Assembly (NCBI GenBank): GCA_022649165.1
Contig: JALCNR010000004.1
Span: 1 to 64,000 of the forward strand
Reading direction: 5' to 3'
Origin: Actinomyces sp.
Lineage (GTDB): Bacteria > Actinomycetota > Actinomycetes > Actinomycetales > Actinomycetaceae
DNA length: 64,000 bases
Under the pieces are notes generated by a model, which was not told where the DNA came from, made no database searches, and saw only the letters and a program-made list of their open reading frames with translations. Shown here piece by piece: positions 42,533 through 50,966 of this stretch. The translations under genes and the position numbers were made by a program. Within the stretch, counting starts at the first letter, position 1; the number at the start of each line of letters is the position of its first letter.

Positions 42533-43783
42533 ATGACGGATTCAGCCCATGTGTCAGGACAGGCTGTGACGGGTGCCGGCGAAGACGCCGGCGCCGCCCT
42601 CGTCGATGGCGAGAGGGCCCTCACGGCCGCGCCCGCGGCGCCGACCCGTCCGACGTCGGCTCCGGCGGCCGCCGCCGCGGTGGTTCTGGTCAACCTCGGC
42701 ACCCCCGAGGAGCCCACCGCGAGGGCCGTCCGCCCCTACCTCCGCGAATTCCTCTCCGACCGCCGCGTCATCGAGATGAGCCCCTGGATGTGGCGCCCGA
42801 TCCTGGAGGGCATCATCCTGCGTGTCCGCCCCCGCGCCTCGGCGCAGAAGTACGCGTCGATCTGGATGGACGAGGGCTCCCCGCTCATGCACTGGACCTC
42901 CCGGCAGCGCGACGGGCTGGCGGAGATCCTCGACGGAGAACTCGGCCCGGGCCGGGTCGAGGTCCGCGTCGCCATGCGCTACGGGAGCCCGGCGCTGCGC
43001 GACGTCCTGTCGGACCTGCGCGACCACGGGACGCGCCGAGTCCTGATCCTGCCCGCCTACCCGCAGTACGCGGCCTCCTCCGCTGGAACCGTCATCGACG
43101 AGGCCGCCCGCTGGACCCTGAAGGCGCGCGACCAACTCGAGTTGCGCACGGTCCGCTCTTTCCCGGACTCCGCCCCCTACATCGAGGCCCTCGCGGAGGC
43201 GCTCGAGGAGCACTGGGCCGGCCCGGAGGGGCGCCCGGACTTCGAGGCCGGGGACAAGCTGGTGCTGAGCTTCCACTCGATCCCGGCGGCCATGCATCGC
43301 GCCGGGGACCCTTACCGCTCCGAGTGCGAGACCACCGCGCGGCTGCTCGGCGAGCGGCTGGGGCTGCGGGTCGCGTCATGCAGGGGCGCGGGGCCGGGCG
43401 ACGAGACAGGCCAGGCGCCGTCCGGCACCCGGGACGGCGGTGCGCCCGACGTGCCGCATGACCCGCTCGCCGACGCGGACGAGGGCGGCGTGCTGGTGCG
43501 TTTCCAGTCCGTCTTCGGGCCCTCGGAGTGGATCGGCCCGGCCACCATCGACACGATGGGCGCGTTGGGCGGCGCGGGCACCCGCCGCGTCGACGTCATC
43601 TGCCCCGGTTTCATGGCCGACTGCCTGGAGACGCTTGAGGAGATCAACATCCTCAACCGGAAGACGTTCCTGGGCGCCGGCGGGCGCGAGTTCCACTACG
43701 TCCCGTGGGCCAACGACTCCCGCGGCTGCGTGGACACGCTGGCCGAGCAGGCCCGGCGCGGGCTCTCCGGATGGGTGGCCTGA
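42533..43783 (+). CDS. hemH: Ferrochelatase / coproporphyrin ferrochelatase
   Basis: The protein has 416 residues. AVVLVNLGTPEEPTARAVRP opens the fold; His248 in LVLSFHSIP is the metal-binding catalytic residue, and the second site is VFGPSEWIGPATI. In actinobacteria the enzyme usually inserts iron into coproporphyrin III. Two oddities are seen: an N-terminal extension of about 45 Ala-rich residues, and a low-complexity insert of about 35 residues (284-318) between the halves. No other heme gene is present in the window. The start ATG 42533 follows a -10 box directly. Confidence 0.93.
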   Translation: MTDSAHVSGQAVTGAGEDAGAALVDGERALTAAPAAPTRPTSAPAAAAAVVLVNLGTPEEPTARAVRPYLREFLSDRRVIEMSPWMWRPILEGIILRVRPRASAQKYASIWMDEGSPLMHWTSRQRDGLAEILDGELGPGRVEVRVAMRYGSPALRDVLSDLRDHGTRRVLILPAYPQYAASSAGTVIDEAARWTLKARDQLELRTVRSFPDSAPYIEALAEALEEHWAGPEGRPDFEAGDKLVLSFHSIPAAMHRAGDPYRSECETTARLLGERLGLRVASCRGAGPGDETGQAPSGTRDGGAPDVPHDPLADADEGGVLVRFQSVFGPSEWIGPATIDTMGALGGAGTRRVDVICPGFMADCLETLEEINILNRKTFLGAGGREFHYVPWANDSRGCVDTLAEQARRGLSGWVA

Positions 43784-44128
43784 GGCAGCCCGCGGGGGCG
43801 GGGCGGCGATCCAGCATTCGCATCGCCAGGTCGGGGGAGAGATCCTCAGATGCCGCTCCGTCGACGCGTTTGAGGCCGCCTCGTTGGACTCCCGGGTTCA
43901 CGACGTGACACGGCATCTCGACTCCCTGGATACCTCGCAGGGAATCGATGTCCGAGACCGGCGGCTTCAGACCCCAACTGCTACACGTTGATACTCGAAG
44001 ATGGTTTCGGTGGGTATGACTCGATGTTGGCACTGGCTGGCCGTGCGGCCCTGCCCTGTGAGGGATTTGTCTGCCCGCCGAAGCCTGCGAGAGGTGCCGG
44101 TCGGGCGGTCATGGCCTGATAGGAGCAT
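43784..44128. other. Gene-free stretch after ferrochelatase
   Basis: No convincing coding frame, RNA or strong hairpin is seen. The last part may be further eroded acetyltransferase sequence. Confidence 0.35.
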
Positions 44129-44400
44129 GACCTGGCGGGGTTCTTCACCGCAGACCTCGCGGACGGCGAGGCCGAGCTGGGGTTGGGGATGCGTCCGGAC
44201 CTGGCGGGACACGGGGCGGGTGCGGCCTTCACGCGCGCATGCCTGGTCCGACTGCAGGTCCTGCGCCCGTAGGTCCGTCGTGTGACGCTGATGGTCGCCG
44301 CCTTCAACGGCCGTGCCCGCCAGGTGTACGAGCGTTGCGGGTTCGTTGAGGTCGGGCGCCATGTCGCGGTGTCCGCGGTGCGGCCGACCCGTCGGGGACC
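44129..44400 (+). pseudogene. GNAT acetyltransferase remnant
   Basis: The plus-strand frame gives GEAELGLGMRPDLAGHGAGA, then RACLVRLQVLRP and a TAG stop, then VTLMVAAFNGRARQVYERCG and FVEVGRH. This is the acetyl-CoA loop and C-terminal strand of a GNAT enzyme, with a nonsense codon near 44270 and no N-terminal half. It runs up to the convergent GH3 gene. Confidence 0.65.
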
Positions 44401-44405
44401 TCTGA

Positions 44406-46622
44406 TCAGTCGGCCGTCACCTCGAACTCTGCGTGGAGAGCGGCGGTCGAGTCAGCGCCGACCCACAGGTCGAAGATGGTGGCATCCATGACCCAGTCCC
44501 GTTCCGCCGCACTCCAGTAACGCCTCTCGTCGGGTCCGACCTTGAACTCGACCCGTTCGCTCGACCCGGCGCGCAAGTGGATTCTGCGGAACCCCTTGAG
44601 CAGACGGAGCGGCCGGGAAGATGCGCCGTGGCGCTGGTGCAGGTAGAGCTGGACGACTTCGTCGCCATCGCGATCGGACTCGTTGGCGACGTCGACGCTC
44701 GCCGTCACCGTGCCCCCGCGTCCGACCTCGGCATGGTCGATCGACAGATCCGAGTATGTGAAGCGCGAGTAACTCAACCCATGTCCGAAGGGATAGAGCG
44801 GTGTGCTCTCCTCGTCCCAGTAACGGCGCCCCTGGCGTTCTGGGTCGTGGGAGCGCGTGTACGCGTAGTGCATCGGGACCTGGCCCGCTGTCCTCGGCCA
44901 CGTGAAGGGCAGCTTTCCGCCGGGGTTGGCGTCTCCGAAGAGGAGGCTCGCCACGGCTGCTCCTCCCTGCGTGCCGGGATACCACACCTCCAGGATGGCC
45001 GGCACGTGTTCATCGGCCCACCTCAGGTCCAGGGGGCGTCCGCTCATGACCACGAGCACCGTCGGAGTCCCCGTGGCGACCACAGCCTGGAGGAGGGCGA
45101 GTTGGTCACCCGGCAGTTCCAGCGAAGAGCGGGAAGCGGCCTCACCGATCATGCTCTGGCTTTCGCCGAGGACGACGACGGCGACATCGGCGTCCGTCGC
45201 CACAGAAACCGCATGCTCCATCTCCGCAGCGGCATCGAAGTCCGCCGGATCGGAGGCGGTCCCGTCGTCGAACACGTCGATGGCCGAGGGGAAGGCCCGC
45301 TGGGGGGGGGCGGCCACACCCGATGCGCACGCCACCGTCGCGCCCCCGTCCACGCGGCGCCGGATCCCCTCCGCGATCGTGATCGTCTCGTCCAAGTCGA
45401 AATCGAAGGTCCACGGCCCGAGCGTGTCGCGCGCCGAATCGGCCAATGGCCCCAGAACCGCGATGCGGTGAAGCCGGTCGGCGGACAGCGGCAGAGCGCC
45501 TTCGTCGTTGCGCAGCAGGACGGCGCACTTCTGCGCCACCGCGCGAGCCGTGTCGCGATGCCCGGGATCCGCCAGCACGGACTGTGCCGCTCTCTCATCG
45601 ACGAAGGGCTCATCCAGAAGCCCCATCGCCTCCTTCATCTCCAGGACCCGTCGCACGCTCTCGTCGAGGCGGTCGACGGTGATCCGCCCGTCCTCCGCCG
45701 CCGCCTCCAGATGGTCCAGAGCCGGCTCTGCGACCGCCATCTCCATATCGACCCCGGCCGTCAACGCCCGAACGCCCGAATCGGCCGGATCGGTGGCGAA
45801 ATGGTGCATCTCCAGGTCTTTCACAGCGTTCGCATCGCTCACCACGAAGCCGGTGAACCCCAGGGCTTCGCGCAGCACGTCATGGAGGAGCCAACGGTTC
45901 CCGCTTGCCGGAACCCCGTTGAGATCCATGTAGGCCGACATGATGTTCGCCGCACCCGCTTTGATGGCCGCGTCGAATGGGGGCAGATAGGTGTTCCAGA
46001 ACTCCTGATCGGACAGGTCGACCTCGTCATAGTCGCGCCCGCCCAGCGCCGCTCCGTAGCCGGCGAAATGCTTGGGCCCGGCAATGATGTGGCCCTGCGC
46101 TCCGACGTGGTCCCCCTGGAAACCGCGCACCTGGCCCGCGGCCATCGCCGATCCCAGGAAGGGGTCTTCTCCCGAGCCTTCGACGATGCGCCCCCATCTC
46201 GGGTCGCGCGCGATGTCCACCATCGGAGAGAACGCCCAGTGGATGCCCACGGCACGAGCCTCGCGGGCCGCCACCGCTTGGGCGCTCTCTGCCGCGTCGG
46301 GGTCCCACGAGGCCGCCAACGCGATGGGAACGGGGAAGATCGTCCTCAGGCCGTGGATGACATCGAACCCGAACAGCGCCGGGATCCCGTGCGGGCTCCC
46401 GGCGATGGCGGCGCTCTGCAGCCGATTCACCTCGGCGGGATCGGTCACGAAGAGCAGGGCACCGGCTCCGCCCCGGGCCAGCGCCGCCTCCACGCCGTCG
46501 CGTTGCCGCGCATTGGCGGAGCCGGGGAGATAGAAGTACTGGATCAGCTGTCCGATCTTCTCGGCGGTCGTCATCTCCGCCAGGAGGCGCTCGACGCGGG
46601 GGGACGAAATCGGTTCGCCCAT
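44406..46622 (-). CDS. bglX: Glycoside hydrolase family 3 beta-glucosidase (BglX-like)
   Basis: The protein has 738 residues. ATG 46622 follows AAAGGA. The N-terminal barrel has GIPALFGFDVIHGLRTIFPV, RDPRWGRIVEGSGEDPFLGS, GPKHFAGYG (184-189) and the nucleophile Asp263 in FVVSDANAVKDL. The C-terminal domains have LLRNDEGALPLS, the GESQSMIGEAASRSSLELPG active-site loop, and a fibronectin-III-like end (ASVDVANESDRDGDEVVQLY). There is no signal peptide, unlike periplasmic BglX, so it should hydrolyse imported oligosaccharides in the cytoplasm. The gene contains a run of nine C (45302-45310), a slippage site. It stands alone. Confidence 0.92.
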   Translation of the reverse strand: MGEPISSPRVERLLAEMTTAEKIGQLIQYFYLPGSANARQRDGVEAALARGGAGALLFVTDPAEVNRLQSAAIAGSPHGIPALFGFDVIHGLRTIFPVPIALAASWDPDAAESAQAVAAREARAVGIHWAFSPMVDIARDPRWGRIVEGSGEDPFLGSAMAAGQVRGFQGDHVGAQGHIIAGPKHFAGYGAALGGRDYDEVDLSDQEFWNTYLPPFDAAIKAGAANIMSAYMDLNGVPASGNRWLLHDVLREALGFTGFVVSDANAVKDLEMHHFATDPADSGVRALTAGVDMEMAVAEPALDHLEAAAEDGRITVDRLDESVRRVLEMKEAMGLLDEPFVDERAAQSVLADPGHRDTARAVAQKCAVLLRNDEGALPLSADRLHRIAVLGPLADSARDTLGPWTFDFDLDETITIAEGIRRRVDGGATVACASGVAAPPQRAFPSAIDVFDDGTASDPADFDAAAEMEHAVSVATDADVAVVVLGESQSMIGEAASRSSLELPGDQLALLQAVVATGTPTVLVVMSGRPLDLRWADEHVPAILEVWYPGTQGGAAVASLLFGDANPGGKLPFTWPRTAGQVPMHYAYTRSHDPERQGRRYWDEESTPLYPFGHGLSYSRFTYSDLSIDHAEVGRGGTVTASVDVANESDRDGDEVVQLYLHQRHGASSRPLRLLKGFRRIHLRAGSSERVEFKVGPDERRYWSAAERDWVMDATIFDLWVGADSTAALHAEFEVTAD
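45302..45310. repeat. Homopolymer run of nine G (nine C in the coding strand)
   Basis: The run lies inside the GH3 gene, encoding part of an Ala-Ala-Pro-Pro stretch. It is the longest homopolymer noticed in the window and could cause on/off switching or sequencing error. Confidence 0.8.
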
Positions 46623-47019
46623 GATGTCATTCCTTTCGTGCTGGTTCGGCGGGGTGCCGTGGCACAGGCCATCCGGTTGCGGGACTGGGCCGTCTGCGGT
46701 CGGGCCGGGGAGGTCTGAGCGTCCCCGGCCCGACACCGGGGAACCCATTGCGGTGCGCGCGATGAGACGACGGCTGCGTCTCTTCCCGCGGCGACGAGGC
46801 GGAGGACCATGAATCAGACACGGGCAACCGACTCCTTCGTCATCGCTGTCCTCGTTGCGATCATCGCGATGAGGCGCGGACTCAGCCGTTCCCCATCGAC
46901 ACGACGATCCTACGCTCAAAAATCAAGTGGCGTTCGGTTTTGGTGGCATGAGTGGCCCGAGAGGCGAGGAGGAGCCCGTCCAGAGGATACGGGCCGCGCA
47001 CACGCGCGGGCGGGGCGGG
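46623..47019. promoter_or_regulatory. Upstream region of bglX and downstream region of the esterase
   Basis: No gene is supported here. A TAGGAT hexamer on the minus strand at about 46905-46910 might be the -10 of bglX. The T-rich stretch at about 46930-46950 is unusual for this DNA. No clear operator palindrome is seen. Confidence 0.3.
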
Positions 47020-48561
47020 TCAGAGCAACGCGCTCAGGGATGCGTACCCGTCGGGCCGCACCTGGAGGCCGTCGGGCGCCCCCGGGCCGCCGAGCACCGC
47101 GGTGGCGCCGGGAGCAGAGGACCACGCCGGCCAGCCGGGGTCGCCCCCGTCGACGAAGCGGACGGCAGCGGAATGGAGGGCGCGGGCCAGCGCCTGCGGG
47201 GGCTGGCTGCCGGCGACCCGGTCCACGCCCGGGGCGCCGAGGCAGTCGAACCAGAACGGCACGTCCAGGCAGTGGCAGGCCCATCCCAGTGCCGGGGAGG
47301 CCCATGAGAACGCGTAGACCCACGTGGACGCGCTTCCCGTGCGGCCATCGACTCCGGTCGCGGTCCGCGCACCGGCCACGCGCGCCACGAGCGAGCGGAA
47401 GACGCGGTCGGTGGCGTAGCGGCCGAGCGCCACAGCCGCCCCCCTGCGGCGCAGCTCGCGGTTGTCCCGCAGATAGGCGCGGCGCCGGCGGCCCTCCAGT
47501 CCCATCCGCGCGAGCGCCAGCCCCGGCGGGACCAGCCGGAGCCGCCCCCTCATCGCGCCGGTGGTCATCATGAGTTCGTCATCGGCGGCGCCCAGGAGCA
47601 GCGCCTTGTCCGCACCGACGCCAGCCCCGAGGGACTCCGCGGTAGGGCGCGTGATCAGGCCGCCGTCGATCATCGGGGCCCAGGGCAGACCCTCCCGGAG
47701 GAGGCTGACCTCGCCGTCGAGGGCCTTGCCCGAGTCCGGCTTCGCCGCCTCGGCCTGCAGGGAGGCGAGCCGTTCCTCGGGGACGGAGGCAAAACCGTCG
47801 CGGGTGCAGGCGACCCCGGCCAGATCGGCCAGACGGGCGGACAACCGGCGCGCACGCGCGCCGGGCACGTCCCCCAGCGCGCCCGAGAGGCTGATCGCCC
47901 GGTGGAACAACGGCTGGGCGGCGGGCATTCCAAGAAGGGTGAGCACGGCCCCGCCGCCCGCTGACTGCCCCATGATCGTCACCCGGTCCGGGTCGCCTCC
48001 GAAGGCCCCGATATTCTCCTGGACCCACTCCAGCGCAGCCAGCCAGTCCAGGACGCCGCGGTTGTCCGGCGCTCCCGGGATCCGCCCGAATCCGTCGAAT
48101 CCGAGCCGGTAGGACACGTTGACGGTGACGATCCCGTCACGTGTGAAGGCCGCGCCGTCGTACCACGGACTCGCGGGGGAGCCCTCGACGTACCCGCCGC
48201 CATGGATCCACACCATGACGGGCAGATGCGCTCCGCGGTCCCCGGGAGCGGGCGTGAACACGTCGAGGTTGAGGGTCGCCTCCCCCGGGATCGCGGGCTC
48301 GGGGATGAGGGTCTGCGCGGAGTCGTCGCGCTTGGGGGTGGGCCCATGGGCGAGGGCGTCGCGGACGCCCTCCCACGGATCGGGTCGCCGCGGCGCGGCG
48401 AATCGGAGGTCGCCCACAGGCGGCTTCGCGAAGGGGATCCCGAGGAAGGCGGCGGAGGGGCTCCCCCCATCGGGGCCGGCGCGCCACATCCCGCGTACCC
48501 GGCCGGCGCTGAGGGCGGTGACGGGCGCCTCGGGGGGCGTCGAGATCCCGGGCGCGGGCAT
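47020..48561 (-). CDS. Type B carboxylesterase
   Basis: The protein has 513 residues. It begins with the family start GRVRGMWRAGPDGGSPSAAF and GIPFAKPPVGDLRF; the oxyanion hole is HGGG at 120-123, the nucleophile Ser200 in GQSAGGGAV, the acid probably in LLGAADDELMM, and the His in CHCLDVPFWFD. There is no signal peptide. It hydrolyses carboxylic esters; the natural substrate is unknown. Its start overlaps the stop of the tetR gene (TAATG), so the regulator probably controls it. Confidence 0.9.
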   Translation of the reverse strand: MPAPGISTPPEAPVTALSAGRVRGMWRAGPDGGSPSAAFLGIPFAKPPVGDLRFAAPRRPDPWEGVRDALAHGPTPKRDDSAQTLIPEPAIPGEATLNLDVFTPAPGDRGAHLPVMVWIHGGGYVEGSPASPWYDGAAFTRDGIVTVNVSYRLGFDGFGRIPGAPDNRGVLDWLAALEWVQENIGAFGGDPDRVTIMGQSAGGGAVLTLLGMPAAQPLFHRAISLSGALGDVPGARARRLSARLADLAGVACTRDGFASVPEERLASLQAEAAKPDSGKALDGEVSLLREGLPWAPMIDGGLITRPTAESLGAGVGADKALLLGAADDELMMTTGAMRGRLRLVPPGLALARMGLEGRRRRAYLRDNRELRRRGAAVALGRYATDRVFRSLVARVAGARTATGVDGRTGSASTWVYAFSWASPALGWACHCLDVPFWFDCLGAPGVDRVAGSQPPQALARALHSAAVRFVDGGDPGWPAWSSAPGATAVLGGPGAPDGLQVRPDGYASLSALL

Positions 48562-49253
48562 TACGTGTCTTCCCTCTCGCCGGGAGGCGTCGGCGAGGGC
48601 CTTCCCTGTGGATCCCAGTCGGGGACGATGAGGCGGATCAGCAGCCCGACGATGCCGGCCATGTCGAGGCCGGGTTCAAGGAGCCGCTGCAGCTGCAATC
48701 CGTCACTGACGGCCTGCAGGATGCGGGCCAGGCTCTCGACGTCCACCTCGGGATCCATGCGCCCCGCGGCCTGCAACTGGCGGAACGCTGCGACGAACGT
48801 CGACTGCACGTTGCGATTGCGGTCGGTGAAGAACTCGTGTGCGGGATTGGCGGGGTCGGCGGCGCGGACCTCCATGCGAGCGAACAGTTCGATCAGGCCG
48901 GGCACGTGGGTGTTGTGCTCGATCACGTCGAGATAGGTCGTGAACGTCTGGTCGGGACCGTCCACGGTCCAGCGCGCGAAGCAATTGTCGCCATCGGCGT
49001 CGTCTGGGCGCCCGGGGCTGAAATGCCGGGCATCGCTCTCGTCCCGTGCGTGCAGGATCTGCGTGAACAGGTCGTCCTTCGAATCGAAGTAGTGGAGGAG
49101 GCCCGCCTGGGACAGGTCGACGGCCTCGGCAAGCTCCCTGACCGAGGCGTTGGGGAAGCCGTGATCTGCCACGACGTCCAGCGCCCGGTGCAGGATCTCA
49201 TTCCTTTTCGCGACACCCTTCGCGTATGAGCCCCGTCGTGCCATGGGTGTCAT
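48561..49253 (-). CDS. TetR-family regulator
   Basis: The protein has 230 residues. The HTH is at about 18-60: RNEILHRALDVVADHGFPNA, then SVRELAEAVDLSQAGLLHYF, a clear TetR signature. The C-terminal ligand domain has the TetR_C_6-like pattern (DRNRNVQSTFVAAFRQLQAA). It lies directly upstream of the esterase gene and divergent from the MFS gene, so it likely represses both. An AGTGT-CAT-ACACT palindrome in the shared promoter is a candidate operator. ATG 49253 or 49244 may be the start. Confidence 0.9.
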   Translation of the reverse strand: MTPMARRGSYAKGVAKRNEILHRALDVVADHGFPNASVRELAEAVDLSQAGLLHYFDSKDDLFTQILHARDESDARHFSPGRPDDADGDNCFARWTVDGPDQTFTTYLDVIEHNTHVPGLIELFARMEVRAADPANPAHEFFTDRNRNVQSTFVAAFRQLQAAGRMDPEVDVESLARILQAVSDGLQLQRLLEPGLDMAGIVGLLIRLIVPDWDPQGRPSPTPPGEREDT

Positions 49254-49295
49254 CCTAATCCACCTTCATCCACCTTTTTGAAACCCGAATAGCGC

Positions 49296-49325
49296 TTGAC
49301 TTCTAAAAACCGAGTGTCATACACT
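49296..49325 (+). promoter_or_regulatory. Promoter and palindromic operator of the MFS gene
   Basis: TTGACT at 49296-49301 and CATACA at 49318-49323 are separated by 16 bases. The perfect 5-bp-arm palindrome AGTGT-CAT-ACACT (49313-49325) covers the -10 box, where TetR binding would block RNA polymerase. Confidence 0.55.
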
Positions 49326-49382
49326 TTTCTTCGCTCGACATCGAGCGTTGCTCTCCTCATCACTCGTCTCAAAGGAACAACG

Positions 49383-50750
49383 ATGACAATGAAGTCCTCG
49401 TCCGCCCACGACGGCGCGGCGACACCGGCATCGGAGCCCGCCTCGGATCCCACAGTCGATCCGGCCGGGAGTCCCAACATCTTGGGCCCTGCGCTCATCC
49501 CCCCAAAAATGGGTGTCAAGCCGGAGCACACGAAACCCATCTGGTACGTCGCCATGATCGTGCTCGCGCAATTCGGCCTGTTCCTCGCGCTGCTGACACC
49601 GGTCATGGTCTCGATGCAACTCAAGGTGAACACCCTGACCAGTGACGCCTCGGAGCAGGCCGCGATGATCGGGGCGATCCTGCCCTGGGGCGCACTGGCC
49701 GCGCTTGTCTTCAACGTCGTGGGCGGACGGATCTCGGACCGCACGACGGGGCGTTGGGGGCGTCGCCGTCCCTGGATGATCCTCGGCATCGCGGGGCTCG
49801 CCCTGTCGCTGGTCATCGTGGCGCTCGGCACGAACACGGTCACGCTCGCGATCGGGTGGTTCCTCGCCCAATCCCTGGCGAACCTCGGCTATGCCGCGTT
49901 CACGGCCTCGATGGCCGACCAGCTGTCCGACCGCCAGTACGGCACCGTCTCGGGCCTCGTCGCTGTCGCCCAGAACGTCGCGATCATGGCGGGCACCTGG
50001 TTGGCCAGCTTCCTCAGCCACAACATCCTGCTCCTGCTCCTAGTGCCCGCCCTCATCGGATTTGTGCTGATGTCCCTGTATGCGCTCTGCATCCCGGAGC
50101 CCATCCTCAAAGAGAACAAATACCCCTTCAACTGGAAGGAGCTCCTGCAGACCTTCTGGGTGAATCCGGTTGCGCATCCGGACTACACATGGGCGTGGAT
50201 CGGACGTTTCCTCATCATATTCGCCTCATTCATGTTCACGACCTTCCGCCTGCAGTACATGACGCAGCATCTCCAACTGGACCAGGACGCCGCGGTCAGC
50301 GCCGTGGCGTTGGGCGTCACGATCTACACGGTGGCCACGATGATCACCGGCGTCGTCGGCGGCTGGCTGTCCGACAGGTTCCAGCGGCGCAAGATCCTCG
50401 TGGCGATCTCGATCCTGGTCTTCGCCCTGGGCACCTACCTCCTCATGCACGCGGAGTCGGTCGAATTCTTCTATGTCTGCGAGGCGATCATGGGAGCGGC
50501 CTACGGAGTGTACGGAGCCGTCGACATGGCTCTCGTCTTCGAGGTCCTGCCCGACCAGGCGAACACGGGCAAGGATCTGGGCGTCTTCAACATCGCGAAC
50601 GCCCTGCCCCAGTCCCTTGCGCCCGCATTCGGCAGCTGGGCGCTGGTGTCCCTGGGGTCGGGCACGGACTTCGCGCCCTTGCTCGTGAGCGCGGCCGTGA
50701 TCGGGGGTCTCGGCTCCGTCGTCACCATGTTCATCAAGAGCGTCCGCTGA
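49383..50750 (+). CDS. MFS transporter (sugar-type)
   Basis: The protein has 455 residues with about twelve membrane segments after a polar N-terminus of about 50 residues. The loop after helix 2 reads GGRISDRTTGRWGRRRPWMI, the motif of the sucrose/glycoside MFS group (SLC45/GPH-like), and GGWLSDRFQRRKILV repeats it in the second half. AAAGGAA precedes ATG 49383. With GH3 enzymes on both sides, import of a glucoside or disaccharide is likely but not proven. It is divergent from tetR. Confidence 0.88.
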   Translation: MTMKSSSAHDGAATPASEPASDPTVDPAGSPNILGPALIPPKMGVKPEHTKPIWYVAMIVLAQFGLFLALLTPVMVSMQLKVNTLTSDASEQAAMIGAILPWGALAALVFNVVGGRISDRTTGRWGRRRPWMILGIAGLALSLVIVALGTNTVTLAIGWFLAQSLANLGYAAFTASMADQLSDRQYGTVSGLVAVAQNVAIMAGTWLASFLSHNILLLLLVPALIGFVLMSLYALCIPEPILKENKYPFNWKELLQTFWVNPVAHPDYTWAWIGRFLIIFASFMFTTFRLQYMTQHLQLDQDAAVSAVALGVTIYTVATMITGVVGGWLSDRFQRRKILVAISILVFALGTYLLMHAESVEFFYVCEAIMGAAYGVYGAVDMALVFEVLPDQANTGKDLGVFNIANALPQSLAPAFGSWALVSLGSGTDFAPLLVSAAVIGGLGSVVTMFIKSVR

Positions 50751-50966
50751 TCGACGCCGCCCGCGCTGCGCGTCGGGAGTCGGCCGCCCTCTGGAGGAGG
50801 ACCCGTCCGGCCGCGCCGCCGGCACCGGAACGTCCTCGTCCGGGAGAGCGGGCTCATCGGCGGCAGGGGAAACAACCAATTGGTAGATTAGGTGCGTGAG
50901 CGGCCGGGACGCGGCCGCCCGCGACCAGAGCCGACCGAGGCCGACCGACTGTGAAAGGACACGATC

